35,013 bases of DNA, taken from contig DDRT01000020.1 in assembly GCA_002343185.1 (NCBI GenBank), positions 148,953 through 183,965 of the forward strand, written 5' to 3'. The first letter of the stretch is position 1; each line of letters begins with the position of its first letter. This DNA comes from Deltaproteobacteria bacterium UBA2409. Lineage in GTDB: Bacteria > Bdellovibrionota_C > UBA2361 > DDRT01. The position numbers and the translations under genes are program-made. The notes beneath the pieces are model-generated. The model was not told the origin of the DNA, did no database searches, and saw only the letters and a program-made list of their open reading frames with translations. Positions 14,939 through 22,860 of the stretch are shown here, one piece after another.

Positions 14939-14970
14939 GGGTCAGGCTGGCAGGCCTGACCCCTGTTTTT
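14939..14970 (+). terminator. REP-like palindrome, copy 2, acting as intrinsic terminator of the kinase gene
   Basis: GGGTCAGGC (14939-14947) pairs perfectly with GCCTGACCC (14954-14962) around a six-base loop, followed by CTG and a run of five T. This is a canonical rho-independent terminator 37 bases after the kinase stop. The arms carry the same core as the palindromes at 9.9 and 28.9 kb, so a mobile palindrome seems to have been used as a terminator. Confidence 0.75.
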
Positions 14971-15054
14971 ATTATTCATGTGCTGTCGCAGAGCGATTCT
15001 AATTGATAGAATGGTTCGAATAAGGGTAGGGTAGATTGTGCTCGATATAATTTT

Positions 15055-15438
15055 ATGAGAGTTCATCCACACATTGCTCGTCAAATCAAAGCTTTTATAG
15101 CGTTAGCATTTTTACTTATTACTGCCTCAGCTCATGCACAAACGTATTCTCTTGAAGCACTTCAGGGTGGTTGGTGGCGAGACTGCAATGATCCTGCAGT
15201 TGAGTTTCACATAGATGGTGATCAGTATTCTGGCGATTTTGAAGGTTCATATAAAATAACACTAAAAGGTGACATCCTTACTTTCAATCATGGGCTAATT
15301 GATGGACATAGTGTCCATGTGACTGAAAAGCCACAATCTTTTCAGATCCTAAATGTTACCAAAGAGGAACTTATCTTACGCCCAGTTTCTGATAATCAAG
15401 GTGATTGGCTCTTAAAATCCTGCAAAGAGAGTAGATAG
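15055..15438 (+). CDS. Small secreted protein of unknown function
   Basis: A 127-residue protein with a strong signal peptide (IKAFIALAFLLITASAHAQ; cleavage predicted after AHA, near residue 28). The mature part of about 100 residues starts with YSLEALQGGWWRDCND and continues with beta-strand-like stretches such as VEFHIDGDQYSGDFEGSYKITLKGD, reminiscent of a small lipocalin-like barrel. Two cysteines (in RDCND and SCKESR) could form a disulphide in the periplasm. I do not recognise a named family. It lies alone between the kinase and a convergent gene 11 bases away. Confidence 0.65.
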   Translation: MRVHPHIARQIKAFIALAFLLITASAHAQTYSLEALQGGWWRDCNDPAVEFHIDGDQYSGDFEGSYKITLKGDILTFNHGLIDGHSVHVTEKPQSFQILNVTKEELILRPVSDNQGDWLLKSCKESR

Positions 15439-15449
15439 ACTAAACGCAG

Positions 15450-15905
15450 TTAAGAATTTTGAGCGTTAGTAATGTTTCTTAAACTAACCTTTAACCCTGC
15501 CCAGAGATTTGTAACCACATTACCAGCCTCAGATGGTTTGAATTTGTTATTTATAAGATCTTCATCTACTGGTGTTTTATCTAATGCATTTTTCAAAGAG
15601 GCTAAATCATAATGGCTAGCAAAAAGCTTAGATGAAAAAACTCCACGTTCATCAATGTTTTTTTCAAATAGCTCATATTTTGTTCTAAATAGACTTTTAG
15701 TAACTCTTACCTCGAATTTAGGTTCAGAGTTTCCATCTTCATCTTTGCAGTGAAGAAACATAGCTCTTTCATGGCGACCATTAACATTTCGCCCAAGCAC
15801 TAGTGGGTCGTAATTTGTCCCTGCGCACAGAGCTTCTAAAAAGCGAGACTCTTCGCTAGGAGCTCTGTTAGGAAATCTTAGCTTTTCAATTAACTTCTCA
15901 AACAT
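15450..15905 (-). CDS. Hypothetical cytoplasmic protein
   Basis: A 151-residue protein, not recognised. It has no signal peptide or membrane segment. The N-terminus is MFEKLIEKLRFPNRAPSEESRFLEALCAG; the middle is beta-like (RAMFLHCKDEDGNSEPKFEVRVTKSLF), and the C-terminus is helical and amphipathic (NLWAGLKVSLRNITNA). It is convergent with the small secreted protein and probably heads a minus-strand unit of its own. The ATG at 15905 lies close to the start of the predicted fold. Codon use looks like that of its neighbours, which supports it being a real gene. Confidence 0.6.
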   Translation of the reverse strand: MFEKLIEKLRFPNRAPSEESRFLEALCAGTNYDPLVLGRNVNGRHERAMFLHCKDEDGNSEPKFEVRVTKSLFRTKYELFEKNIDERGVFSSKLFASHYDLASLKNALDKTPVDEDLINNKFKPSEAGNVVTNLWAGLKVSLRNITNAQNS

Positions 15906-15966
15906 CTAACGTGGTTATGATACCATAAACCAACTATGTATCAGAAAAACTCTTAGTCCTTTGATC

Positions 15967-16194
15967 CTAGTTTCTTTTTGGAACTAGTAAAACCTGCTCT
16001 TGAAGTGAGTCTAGATCCCTCTCAAGCGATGTAAGTATTTGAGATTCTTCACTTTTCACCCAGCTTTCTTTAAGAGCCTCCTCATAGCTGGATAGTTTTG
16101 AAGAAAAAATTGCTTTTAAAGGACTAGAATCAAAATCTCTACTTAAAGCCCGCTTCCAATCTAGTACTCTTTTCTGTTTTGCTGCTAAACGCAT
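15967..16194 (-). CDS. Small hypothetical protein, highly charged and helical
   Basis: From the internal ATG at 16194 the product is 75 residues: MRLAAKQKRVLDWKRALSRD at the start, then charged helix-forming sequence ending SLERDLDSLQEQVLLVPKRN. The frame is open farther upstream, to an ATG at 16281, but that start would run across the coaD start at 16238, so the shorter version is preferred (43 bases between divergent starts). No family is recognised. The length and opposite orientation to coaD make it a modest call only. Confidence 0.45.
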   Translation of the reverse strand: MRLAAKQKRVLDWKRALSRDFDSSPLKAIFSSKLSSYEEALKESWVKSEESQILTSLERDLDSLQEQVLLVPKRN

Positions 16195-16237
16195 AGTGCT
16201 ATCCAATAGATGACTAGGTATGCGATAGTCAATAGCT

Positions 16238-16717
16238 ATGAACGTAGCCGTTTTTCCAGGATCGTTTGATCCCCTGACCAATGGACATGTTGATATAGTT
16301 GAACGCTCTCTTTTCCTCTTTGACAGAGTTGTAGTGGGAGTTCTCGCAAATCCTTCAAAGACACCACTATTTTCTCCTGATGAGCGTGTAGCTCTTATTG
16401 AGGCTCAGTTTAAAAGAAATAAACGTGTAAAGGCTCAAGCTTTTGATGGGCTACTAGTTTCATTTGCAAAAAAAATCGGAGCAAAAACTATAATCAGAGG
16501 GCTACGAGCAATTTCTGACTATGATTATGAAACCCAAATGGCACTGACCAACAGAAAACTAGCCCCTAAACTGGAAACAGTGTTTTTAGTGGCACGAGAG
16601 GAGAATTCTTACATCAGTAGCACCGTAGTAAAACAGGTAGCAAAATATGGTGGGGACGTATCTGGCTTTGTACCAAAAGTAGTTGAAAAAGCATTAAGGA
16701 ATGTTTTTGAACGATGA
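16238..16717 (+). CDS. coaD: Phosphopantetheine adenylyltransferase
   Basis: Catalyses the fourth step of coenzyme A synthesis, joining 4'-phosphopantetheine and AMP from ATP. The 159-residue product is of standard length and carries AVFPGSFDPLTNGHVDIVERS with the nucleotidyltransferase TNGH motif (residues 14-17), NPSKTPLFSPDERVALIE, TIIRGLRAISDYDYETQMALTNRKL, and the ISSTVVK end motif (SSTxVR/K). Its stop overlaps the ATG of the next gene by 4 bases. It begins the long co-directional run that continues to infA. Confidence 0.97.
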   Translation: MNVAVFPGSFDPLTNGHVDIVERSLFLFDRVVVGVLANPSKTPLFSPDERVALIEAQFKRNKRVKAQAFDGLLVSFAKKIGAKTIIRGLRAISDYDYETQMALTNRKLAPKLETVFLVAREENSYISSTVVKQVAKYGGDVSGFVPKVVEKALRNVFER

Positions 16718-17643
16718 AGAAACTTCCACCTGAAGATCTGGACTTAGGATTTTCTGAGTTTTTAGGGGAGCGGATCGAAAAAAAATCAGAAGAGATCAAG
16801 GCTGAGCCTTCATTAAAAGAACTATTTGAAGCAGGAGAATATAGAGAGGTTTCAAAACGGGCTGAAAGAAATTTTGATTCATCATCTGAAGCTGTTCTCT
16901 GGTGGATTCGTGCGCAGATAAAACTAAATGAAGTTCCTCTGTCAATATTGTCTGCACCTTTTGAGCGAGTTGAAAAAGATCCTGACCCTAGTTTGGATCA
17001 ATTAATAAAAATTACCGCTGAAGAGCTAAAACTTTTAACAGAAGTTGAAGCACCAAAAGATATCCCTCTACCGATTGTTCAGAAAAGAAAATTTAGTTCG
17101 ATCTGGATAGTGAGTATAGTGCTTATTGGAGTTTTCTCGTACTACCACCTGTATTCCCAAGAACCCGGATTATGGTCTCAAAGCTTCTCGCCACCAAAGC
17201 CAAAGCTTGTATTAGAGGAGTCAGTTCAACGTGTGACTGTAGATCCACTAGATCTTGTATTATCTCAGATTGAGCTTGCTCCTACCCCTAAACTTGTCGA
17301 ATCTCCAGTCCAAAGCCTTCCAAAGCCTACCTTAGATATGAAAGGCCCAACTCTTCCAACAAGAGAACCAGCTCTAACCGGACAAAGAGAGATCCTGGTT
17401 GATACAGTTGTTCTTGATAGGCCATCGATCAAAGGAGAAGTTATTGCCAGACTTTCTCAGGGAGCTTTAGTTGAGATTTTAGGTGAAGCAGGGCCGTTCT
17501 TTAGAATACGCTCAAAGCTAGGCTCTGATGGGTTTGTTATAAAGCAGGATGTGGGATCATCTGTAGCAGCTCCCCCCAAGCCTCGTGATCCCGCCCCAAT
17601 TAGCCCATTTTCCAGAGAAGCAGTAGGGGACAGAAGGGATTGA
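16714..17643 (+). CDS. Membrane-anchored protein with C-terminal bacterial SH3-like domain
   Basis: A 309-residue protein. Residues 1-125 are cytoplasmic and helical, with a TPR-like stretch (LFEAGEYREVSKRAERNFDSSSEAVLWWIRAQIKL). One transmembrane helix lies near 130-147 (SSIWIVSIVLIGVFSYY). A proline-rich linker follows, then an SH3b-like domain at about 230-280 (ILVDTVVLDRPSIKGEVIARLSQGALVEILGEAGPFFRIRSKLGSDGFVIK), a module that often binds peptidoglycan stem peptides. It ends with another proline-rich tail. It overlaps coaD by 4 bases. Specific function unknown; a link between cytoplasm and cell wall is inferred from the topology. Confidence 0.7.
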   Translation: MKKLPPEDLDLGFSEFLGERIEKKSEEIKAEPSLKELFEAGEYREVSKRAERNFDSSSEAVLWWIRAQIKLNEVPLSILSAPFERVEKDPDPSLDQLIKITAEELKLLTEVEAPKDIPLPIVQKRKFSSIWIVSIVLIGVFSYYHLYSQEPGLWSQSFSPPKPKLVLEESVQRVTVDPLDLVLSQIELAPTPKLVESPVQSLPKPTLDMKGPTLPTREPALTGQREILVDTVVLDRPSIKGEVIARLSQGALVEILGEAGPFFRIRSKLGSDGFVIKQDVGSSVAAPPKPRDPAPISPFSREAVGDRRD

Positions 17644-17680
17644 GTTTTTCCTAATAAAGTCGTAAACTACTGGTTTAGCT

Positions 17681-17700
17681 CCGTTTTCGCCAGAAAACGG
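17681..17700. promoter_or_regulatory. Hairpin in the spacer before rpoZ
   Basis: CCGTTTTC (17681-17688) pairs perfectly with GAAAACGG (17693-17700) around GCCA. It has no T-run, so it is not a standard terminator. It sits 32 bases before the rpoZ start, inside the 89-base gap after the SH3 gene, and resembles the TTTTC/GAAAA hairpin at 13197-13215. Possible roles are an attenuator, a processing site or a small interspersed repeat. Confidence 0.4.
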
Positions 17701-17732
17701 GCCAGAAATACGATTTACCCTGAAAGGAACTT

Positions 17733-18044
17733 ATGGCTCGAATCACCGTCGAAGACTGCCTAGAAAAAATGAATAATAGATTTGCTCTTGTACTACTTGC
17801 TGCTCAAAGAGCAAAACAGCTTTTAACTGGAGCGAACACAGTAACAGGAGAAGCCAAAGAAAATAAAGCAGTAGTCGCAGCTCTAAGAGAAATAGCAGAT
17901 GGTAAAGTTCGTTTCATGACAGAAGACGAAATTCAAAGCCTAGAACCTTCAGAAGATTCTTTAGATGAGATGCTAACACCAAGTGGTGATTCAAATAACA
18001 CCGAAGAAGATGATGATAGAAACGGAGTTGCATCTGTCGCTTGA
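17733..18044 (+). CDS. rpoZ: DNA-directed RNA polymerase subunit omega
   Basis: Omega helps assemble and stabilise beta' and forms part of one ppGpp-binding site in proteobacteria. The 103-residue product starts MARITVEDCLEKMNNRFALVLLAAQRAKQL, the family signature, and has NKAVVAALREIADGKV in the second half. The acidic C-terminal tail (SEDSLDEMLTPSGDSNNTEEDDD) is longer than usual. AAAGGAA lies before the ATG. The stop overlaps the TTG start of the rel/spoT gene by 4 bases, the classic rpoZ-spoT linkage. Confidence 0.95.
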   Translation: MARITVEDCLEKMNNRFALVLLAAQRAKQLLTGANTVTGEAKENKAVVAALREIADGKVRFMTEDEIQSLEPSEDSLDEMLTPSGDSNNTEEDDDRNGVASVA

Positions 18045-20215
18045 CTGTTTCAATAATTCCAGTCACTACCCTCTTTGAAGAGGTTTCACGATATCACCCA
18101 AACCCAGATCTAAAGATTTTAGAAGAAGCATATAATTTTGCACTAAAAGCACATGATGGGCAGGTTCGTGCCTCAGGTGAACCTTACATAAATCATCTAA
18201 TAGAAACTGCACTCTTAGTTTGTAAACTTAAACTTGATATTCCCTCGGTAGTTGCAGGACTACTTCATGATAGTATCGAAGACTGTAATACAACAAAGAA
18301 ATCCCTCAGCGAAAAATTTGGTGAAGATATAGCTGAGATTGTTGATGGCGTTACAAAGCTAACGAGAGTTCAATTTGATTCAAGAGAAGAAAAACAGGCC
18401 GAAAGCTTTAGAAAGATGCTTATTGCCATGGCCAAAGACATTAGAGTTGTTCTCGTAAAGTTATGCGACAGATTGCATAACATGCGTACTCTTTCCTCCT
18501 TGTCAGAGGAGAAAAGACGAGCAATCGCCCTTGAAACAAAAGAGATCTATGCACCCCTAGCTAATAGACTTGGTATTCATTGGATTAAATCGGAACTAGA
18601 AGATCTTTGTCTTTTACACTTACGCCCTGAGATTTACCACCACCTAGTTGCTGAACTAGAGAGAACTAATCCCGATAGAGAGATTTTTCTTAAAGAAACT
18701 GCTGATGAGATTCAAAAAAAACTAGAAGATTCAGGAGTCTCAGCCCAAGTTTTGGGTCGTGTTAAGCACATCTCAAGTATTTTTTCTAAAATGGAAAAGG
18801 ATAGCCTTTCATTTGAAGAGGTGATGGATGTAATTGGATTTAGAGTGCTCGTATCAAGTGTAAGAGCATGCTACGAAACTTTGGGGATCATCCACTCGAA
18901 TTTTAAACCGATTCCTGGCAGGGTTAAAGATTACATAGCAATGCCAAAACCGAATATGTATCAGTCTCTTCATACGACTGTTATTAGCTCAAGAGGTGCT
19001 AGAGTTGAGGTACAGATAAGAACGGCTGATATGAACAGAATCGCTGAAGAAGGTATTGCTGCTCATTGGCGTTACAAAGAGGGAGGTAGTAGTCTTGGTT
19101 TTGATCTAGGATGGGTCAAGGATCTAGTAGAAACACAAGCCTATTTAAAAAACCCTGATGAATTTATTCAGAGTGTAAAAGGAGAGTTATTTCCTGAGGA
19201 TGTCTTTGTGTTTACTCCAAAGGGTGATCTTTTTAGACTTCCATCAAACTCAACCCCAATTGATTTTGCTTACACAATTCACACTGATGTTGGCCACCAA
19301 ACAATCGGCGCAAGGGTGAATGGATCAATCGTTCCTCTTGAACATCGACTTTCTAATGGCGATACAGTTCAGATAATTACCCAAAGAGGGCACGTTCCTA
19401 GTAAGGATTGGCTAAGATTTGTTGTTTCAGGAAAAGCACGACAAAGAATTAGAGCGTTCCTAAAAACTGAAGAGCAGGCGAGATCAATTTCTTTAGGAAG
19501 CGATATTCTGGCTAAAGACCTAAGAAAAGTTAAGCTAAGTCTCAAGAAACTTGAAAAAGAAGGAAAGATTAAAACAATAGCCGAGTCGATGGGTCTTAAA
19601 GCAGAAGCAGACCTTTACGCTGCAATTGGATATGGAAAGGTAAGTTCTCCAAAAGTAGTTGCTAAGCTTTTGCCTAGTGAACCTGGCGTTGAGCAAAAAC
19701 TTACAGAAGTTGAGTCGTCACCACTTCAAAGAATATTTCAACGAGCAGCTAAAGCCTCACGAGATAGAGTTGGTATAAAAGTAAGTGGATTAGATGATGT
19801 ACTAGTAAGATTTGCAAAGTGCTGTGAGCCGCTCCCTGGAGACAGAATAGTCGGATTTATCACAAGAGGCAGAGGGGTTACAATTCACGCATCACACTGC
19901 TCAGAGATCCTTAATGCAGATCCATTGCGCTATATTCCCGTACAATGGGACTCAGAAATAGCAAGGCCAAGGAGAGTATCAATAGTTGTTACTTCTCAAG
20001 ATCAACTTGGTATACTAGCCAAGATGACAACTGCGATTACAAGTAACGGTATAAATATTGTAAGTGCCAGCATGAAAACTTCTCCAAGTGGCAAGGCAGT
20101 GAATCAGTTTGAACTTGAAGTGAGTGATGCAAAACAGTTAGACGGACTAAAGCGAAGCCTTGAACTTTTACCAGGAGTGATTAAGGTAGATAGGATCGTA
20201 GGAGGAGAGAAATGA
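18041..20215 (+). CDS. rel: Bifunctional (p)ppGpp synthetase/hydrolase, RelA/SpoT family
   Basis: Makes and degrades the stringent-response alarmone. The 724-residue, full-length protein has: a HD hydrolase domain (about 30-180) with HDGQVRASGEPYINH and the active-site LLHDSIED; a synthetase domain with DVIGFRVLV, GRVKDYIAMPKPNMYQSLHT and EEGIAAHWRYKEG; a TGS domain (VFVFTPKGDLFRLPSNSTPIDFAYTIHTDVGH); a zinc-finger-like segment (FAKCCEPLPGDRIVGFITRGRGVTIHASHC); and a C-terminal ACT domain. The intact HD motif and the RVKD (RxKD) synthetase loop indicate a bifunctional Rel/SpoT rather than a RelA-only enzyme. It starts with TTG, overlapping rpoZ by 4 bases, and its stop overlaps the next gene by 4 bases. 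Confidence 0.95.
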   Translation: MTVSIIPVTTLFEEVSRYHPNPDLKILEEAYNFALKAHDGQVRASGEPYINHLIETALLVCKLKLDIPSVVAGLLHDSIEDCNTTKKSLSEKFGEDIAEIVDGVTKLTRVQFDSREEKQAESFRKMLIAMAKDIRVVLVKLCDRLHNMRTLSSLSEEKRRAIALETKEIYAPLANRLGIHWIKSELEDLCLLHLRPEIYHHLVAELERTNPDREIFLKETADEIQKKLEDSGVSAQVLGRVKHISSIFSKMEKDSLSFEEVMDVIGFRVLVSSVRACYETLGIIHSNFKPIPGRVKDYIAMPKPNMYQSLHTTVISSRGARVEVQIRTADMNRIAEEGIAAHWRYKEGGSSLGFDLGWVKDLVETQAYLKNPDEFIQSVKGELFPEDVFVFTPKGDLFRLPSNSTPIDFAYTIHTDVGHQTIGARVNGSIVPLEHRLSNGDTVQIITQRGHVPSKDWLRFVVSGKARQRIRAFLKTEEQARSISLGSDILAKDLRKVKLSLKKLEKEGKIKTIAESMGLKAEADLYAAIGYGKVSSPKVVAKLLPSEPGVEQKLTEVESSPLQRIFQRAAKASRDRVGIKVSGLDDVLVRFAKCCEPLPGDRIVGFITRGRGVTIHASHCSEILNADPLRYIPVQWDSEIARPRRVSIVVTSQDQLGILAKMTTAITSNGINIVSASMKTSPSGKAVNQFELEVSDAKQLDGLKRSLELLPGVIKVDRIVGGEK

Positions 20216-21249
20216 AGGTTGTTCTTATTTTGTTGGTTATATTCTCTAGCGCATTATCAGAAGCTTGGAGGAGTCCCGAAGAGGCTCGGACTATAGAAGT
20301 TTTTAAAAAAACGAGTGACACCGTGGTATTCATATCCACAACTAGTTTGCAGATTGACCCTTTCGATATTTTTAGTGGAGTTCAAGAAAAGCAAGGTGTT
20401 GGCTCTGGTGTAGTAATTGATTCTAAACGAAGGCTTATATTAACGAATTTACATGTAATAGATAGCGCAAGTGTAGAAGTGTTTTTGTCGTCTGGTGAAA
20501 AAGTCGAAGCCGCATTAGTAGGAAAAGATCCAGATACTGATATTGCTCTGATACAGATCTCAAGAACTGATACCCCTTTAACTCAGGTTGAATTTGGTGA
20601 TTCATCAAAGCTTACAGTTGGTCAAAGAGTTTTAGCTATTGGAAACCCATTTGGTTTAAACAGAACCCTAACAGCAGGGATTATATCCAGCATAGATCGA
20701 ACCGTTAGAAATCCTAACAACAAAACTATGCGCGCCCTTATCCAAACAGATGCAGCAATCAATCCTGGAAATTCTGGAGGCCCACTCTTGGATATGGATG
20801 GAAAACTTATTGGAATAAATACCCAGATCGTTTCAAACTCAGGGGATTCAGCAGGAATCGGATTTGCAGTTCCGATTAATCAAATTACAAGAATTTTGCC
20901 TGAGCTAGTTACTACAGGAAGAGTAAGAAGACCTAAAATTGGCTGGCTATTGGTTGATACAAGCCAAGGCCCTATGGTCAGAAGAGTCTATGAAAATGGT
21001 CCAGCCGTAAGAGCTGGTGTAGAGCCTATGGAGAGACCAGTAAGAACAAGGTATGGAATTCAGATCTCAGTTGACCCTTCAGAGGCCGATCTTATCTATT
21101 CCGTTGATGGTGAAAGAGTTTTTACTGTTGATGATGTCGATGCAAAGGTTCAAGAGAAGGGAAGAGATAAAGAGTTAAAGTTTACATTAAGATCAGGTGG
21201 AGTTAGAGGGAAAGAGAGAACCGTTACGATTAAACCAGTGCTTCAATGA
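20212..21249 (+). CDS. HtrA/DegP-type periplasmic serine protease with one PDZ-like domain
   Basis: Probable periplasmic protease for envelope quality control. The 345-residue product has a signal peptide (about residues 1-18, MKVVLILLVIFSSALSEA), then a trypsin-like S1C domain. The catalytic triad is visible: H81 in ILTNLHVID, D110 in DTDIAL and S188 in AAINPGNSGGP. A single C-terminal PDZ-like domain starts near residue 250 (VRRVYENGPAVRAGVEP), with an insertion before the LIYSVDGERVFTVDDVD segment. With only one PDZ it is closer to DegS-like or short HtrA proteins than to DegP. Overlaps rel by 4 bases; mutL follows after 9. Confidence 0.9.
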   Translation: MKVVLILLVIFSSALSEAWRSPEEARTIEVFKKTSDTVVFISTTSLQIDPFDIFSGVQEKQGVGSGVVIDSKRRLILTNLHVIDSASVEVFLSSGEKVEAALVGKDPDTDIALIQISRTDTPLTQVEFGDSSKLTVGQRVLAIGNPFGLNRTLTAGIISSIDRTVRNPNNKTMRALIQTDAAINPGNSGGPLLDMDGKLIGINTQIVSNSGDSAGIGFAVPINQITRILPELVTTGRVRRPKIGWLLVDTSQGPMVRRVYENGPAVRAGVEPMERPVRTRYGIQISVDPSEADLIYSVDGERVFTVDDVDAKVQEKGRDKELKFTLRSGGVRGKERTVTIKPVLQ

Positions 21250-21258
21250 GCGGTAACA

Positions 21259-22860
21259 ATGAAGATTAGAGTATTGCCAGATGATGTAGCTAACAAAATA
21301 GCAGCAGGCGAGGTTGTTGAGCGCCCAGTTTCAGTTGTTAGGGAACTTGTAGATAATTCACTTGATGCAGGAAGTACCGACATAACAGTTTATGTTAAGC
21401 AGGGGGGAAGAAGATTAATTAGAGTTGTTGATGATGGATGCGGAATGGAGCGTGATGACGCGATTTTAGCATTTGAACGATTTGCGACCTCAAAAATTAA
21501 AAATGCTTCCGATCTAACCCAGATAAAAACTTTTGGTTTTCGAGGAGAGGCTCTTGCAGCAATTGCTTCGATTTCCAGGGTTGAGCTACTTACAAGCAAC
21601 GTTCGGGTTCGCATCGAAGGTGGTAAATTAAGATCTGTAGATGATTCAAACACTGCAAAAGGCACAGACATATCAATAGAGCATCTATTCTTTAATACTC
21701 CTGCAAGAAGGAAATTTTTATCAAGTGATAGGACTGAGGTAGAAAAGATTAAGACTTTTATTAATCAAATTAGTCTTGCCCACTTTAATACACGTTTCAG
21801 ACTCTTTGTTGATGGTGAGGAGGTCATCAATCTTTTTAGGGCAAATAGCCAGTTTGAAAGAGCTAGACAGTTATTTGCAGGAACTCTTTGTGAAGTTAAC
21901 TCTGAAAATATAGTAGGGTTGATAGGACACCCGGCCTCTGTAACTAAATCAAAGGTTAGTTTCACTGTTTTGGTAAATGGAAGAGTTGTTTCAGATAGAC
22001 TCATCCTAAGAGCTATAAGAGATGGATTTGACTCGATGTTAAAAGAGTCAGAACAGCCAAGAGGCTATATTTCATTATCAATTCCATTTCATGAGATCGA
22101 TGTTAATGTGCATCCTCAAAAGCTTGAAGTAAGATTTGTAAATTCAAATCATATATTTAGTGTAGTTAAAGATGCAGTTCGAGGGTCACTAAAAGAGCTT
22201 ATTGGTAGTAGGCCAATTACCCCACATGTAGTAGTTGGTAAAAGTACACCTATTTCTCCAGTTGATCCACCAGAGACACCGGGCTTTCAAACTCCAGAAT
22301 CACTTGAAATTCCTTATGATAGGCTTCGCTATATTGGACAATATGCGAGGTGTTTCCTACTTTTTGAAGCAGACGAAGGGCTTTATCTGATGGATATGCA
22401 TGCTGCCCATGAGAGAATAAATTTTGATCATATTAGGAATAACCTAAATCGTAGCTCGCAAGGGGTACTAATAAGCGAAGAGATATCCTGTACTGAAGAA
22501 GAGCTTGAAAAGCTAAAAGAAACAGCAGTTCCGGGGCTTAATTTTAAGTTCACGAAAAATGGAGTCATCCTTAAATCTGTTCCAGCCTGCATATCACACC
22601 TGTCACCTAAGATAATAATTGAAGAGCTCCTTATAGCGATCAGTTCAGATGGTCTATTCGAAAGGTATAAATCCCTAGAGGATAGAGTAGCAGCAAGGCT
22701 AGCATGTCATAAGAGTGTTAGAAGTGGAGATGAGCTTTCAAAAGAAGAAGCTTTCTCCTTAGTAGATACGTCAAGAGAGGTACTAACTCGTTGCCCGCAT
22801 GGGCGTCCATTTTGGGTAAAGTTTTCTGTTGATCAAGTCGGGCGTTGGTTTGGACGATGA
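21259..22860 (+). CDS. mutL: DNA mismatch repair protein MutL, endonuclease-type with altered motif
   Basis: MutL couples mismatch recognition by MutS to strand removal. The N-terminal GHKL ATPase is canonical: MKIRVLPDDVANKIAAGEVVERPVSVVRELVDNSLDAG, then DDGCGM and TKGFRGEAL-type KTFGFRGEALAAIASIS, then GTDISIEHLFFNTPARRKFL. A short linker (about 320-350) leads to a C-terminal dimerisation domain with DMHAAHERINFD at 379-390, ACHKS at 482-486, CPHGRP at 512-517 and the terminal FGR at 531-533. These correspond to the four motifs of the MutL nicking endonuclease, but motif one differs (DMHA for DQHA, final D for E). Total length, 533, is compact. The stop overlaps the miaA ATG (ATGA). Confidence 0.95.
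   Translation: MKIRVLPDDVANKIAAGEVVERPVSVVRELVDNSLDAGSTDITVYVKQGGRRLIRVVDDGCGMERDDAILAFERFATSKIKNASDLTQIKTFGFRGEALAAIASISRVELLTSNVRVRIEGGKLRSVDDSNTAKGTDISIEHLFFNTPARRKFLSSDRTEVEKIKTFINQISLAHFNTRFRLFVDGEEVINLFRANSQFERARQLFAGTLCEVNSENIVGLIGHPASVTKSKVSFTVLVNGRVVSDRLILRAIRDGFDSMLKESEQPRGYISLSIPFHEIDVNVHPQKLEVRFVNSNHIFSVVKDAVRGSLKELIGSRPITPHVVVGKSTPISPVDPPETPGFQTPESLEIPYDRLRYIGQYARCFLLFEADEGLYLMDMHAAHERINFDHIRNNLNRSSQGVLISEEISCTEEELEKLKETAVPGLNFKFTKNGVILKSVPACISHLSPKIIIEELLIAISSDGLFERYKSLEDRVAARLACHKSVRSGDELSKEEAFSLVDTSREVLTRCPHGRPFWVKFSVDQVGRWFGR

Noticed and set aside
15967..16281. Longer version of the small minus-strand gene starting at 16281
   Set aside because: It would run 44 bases into coaD on the opposite strand; the internal ATG at 16194 leaves a normal divergent spacer.
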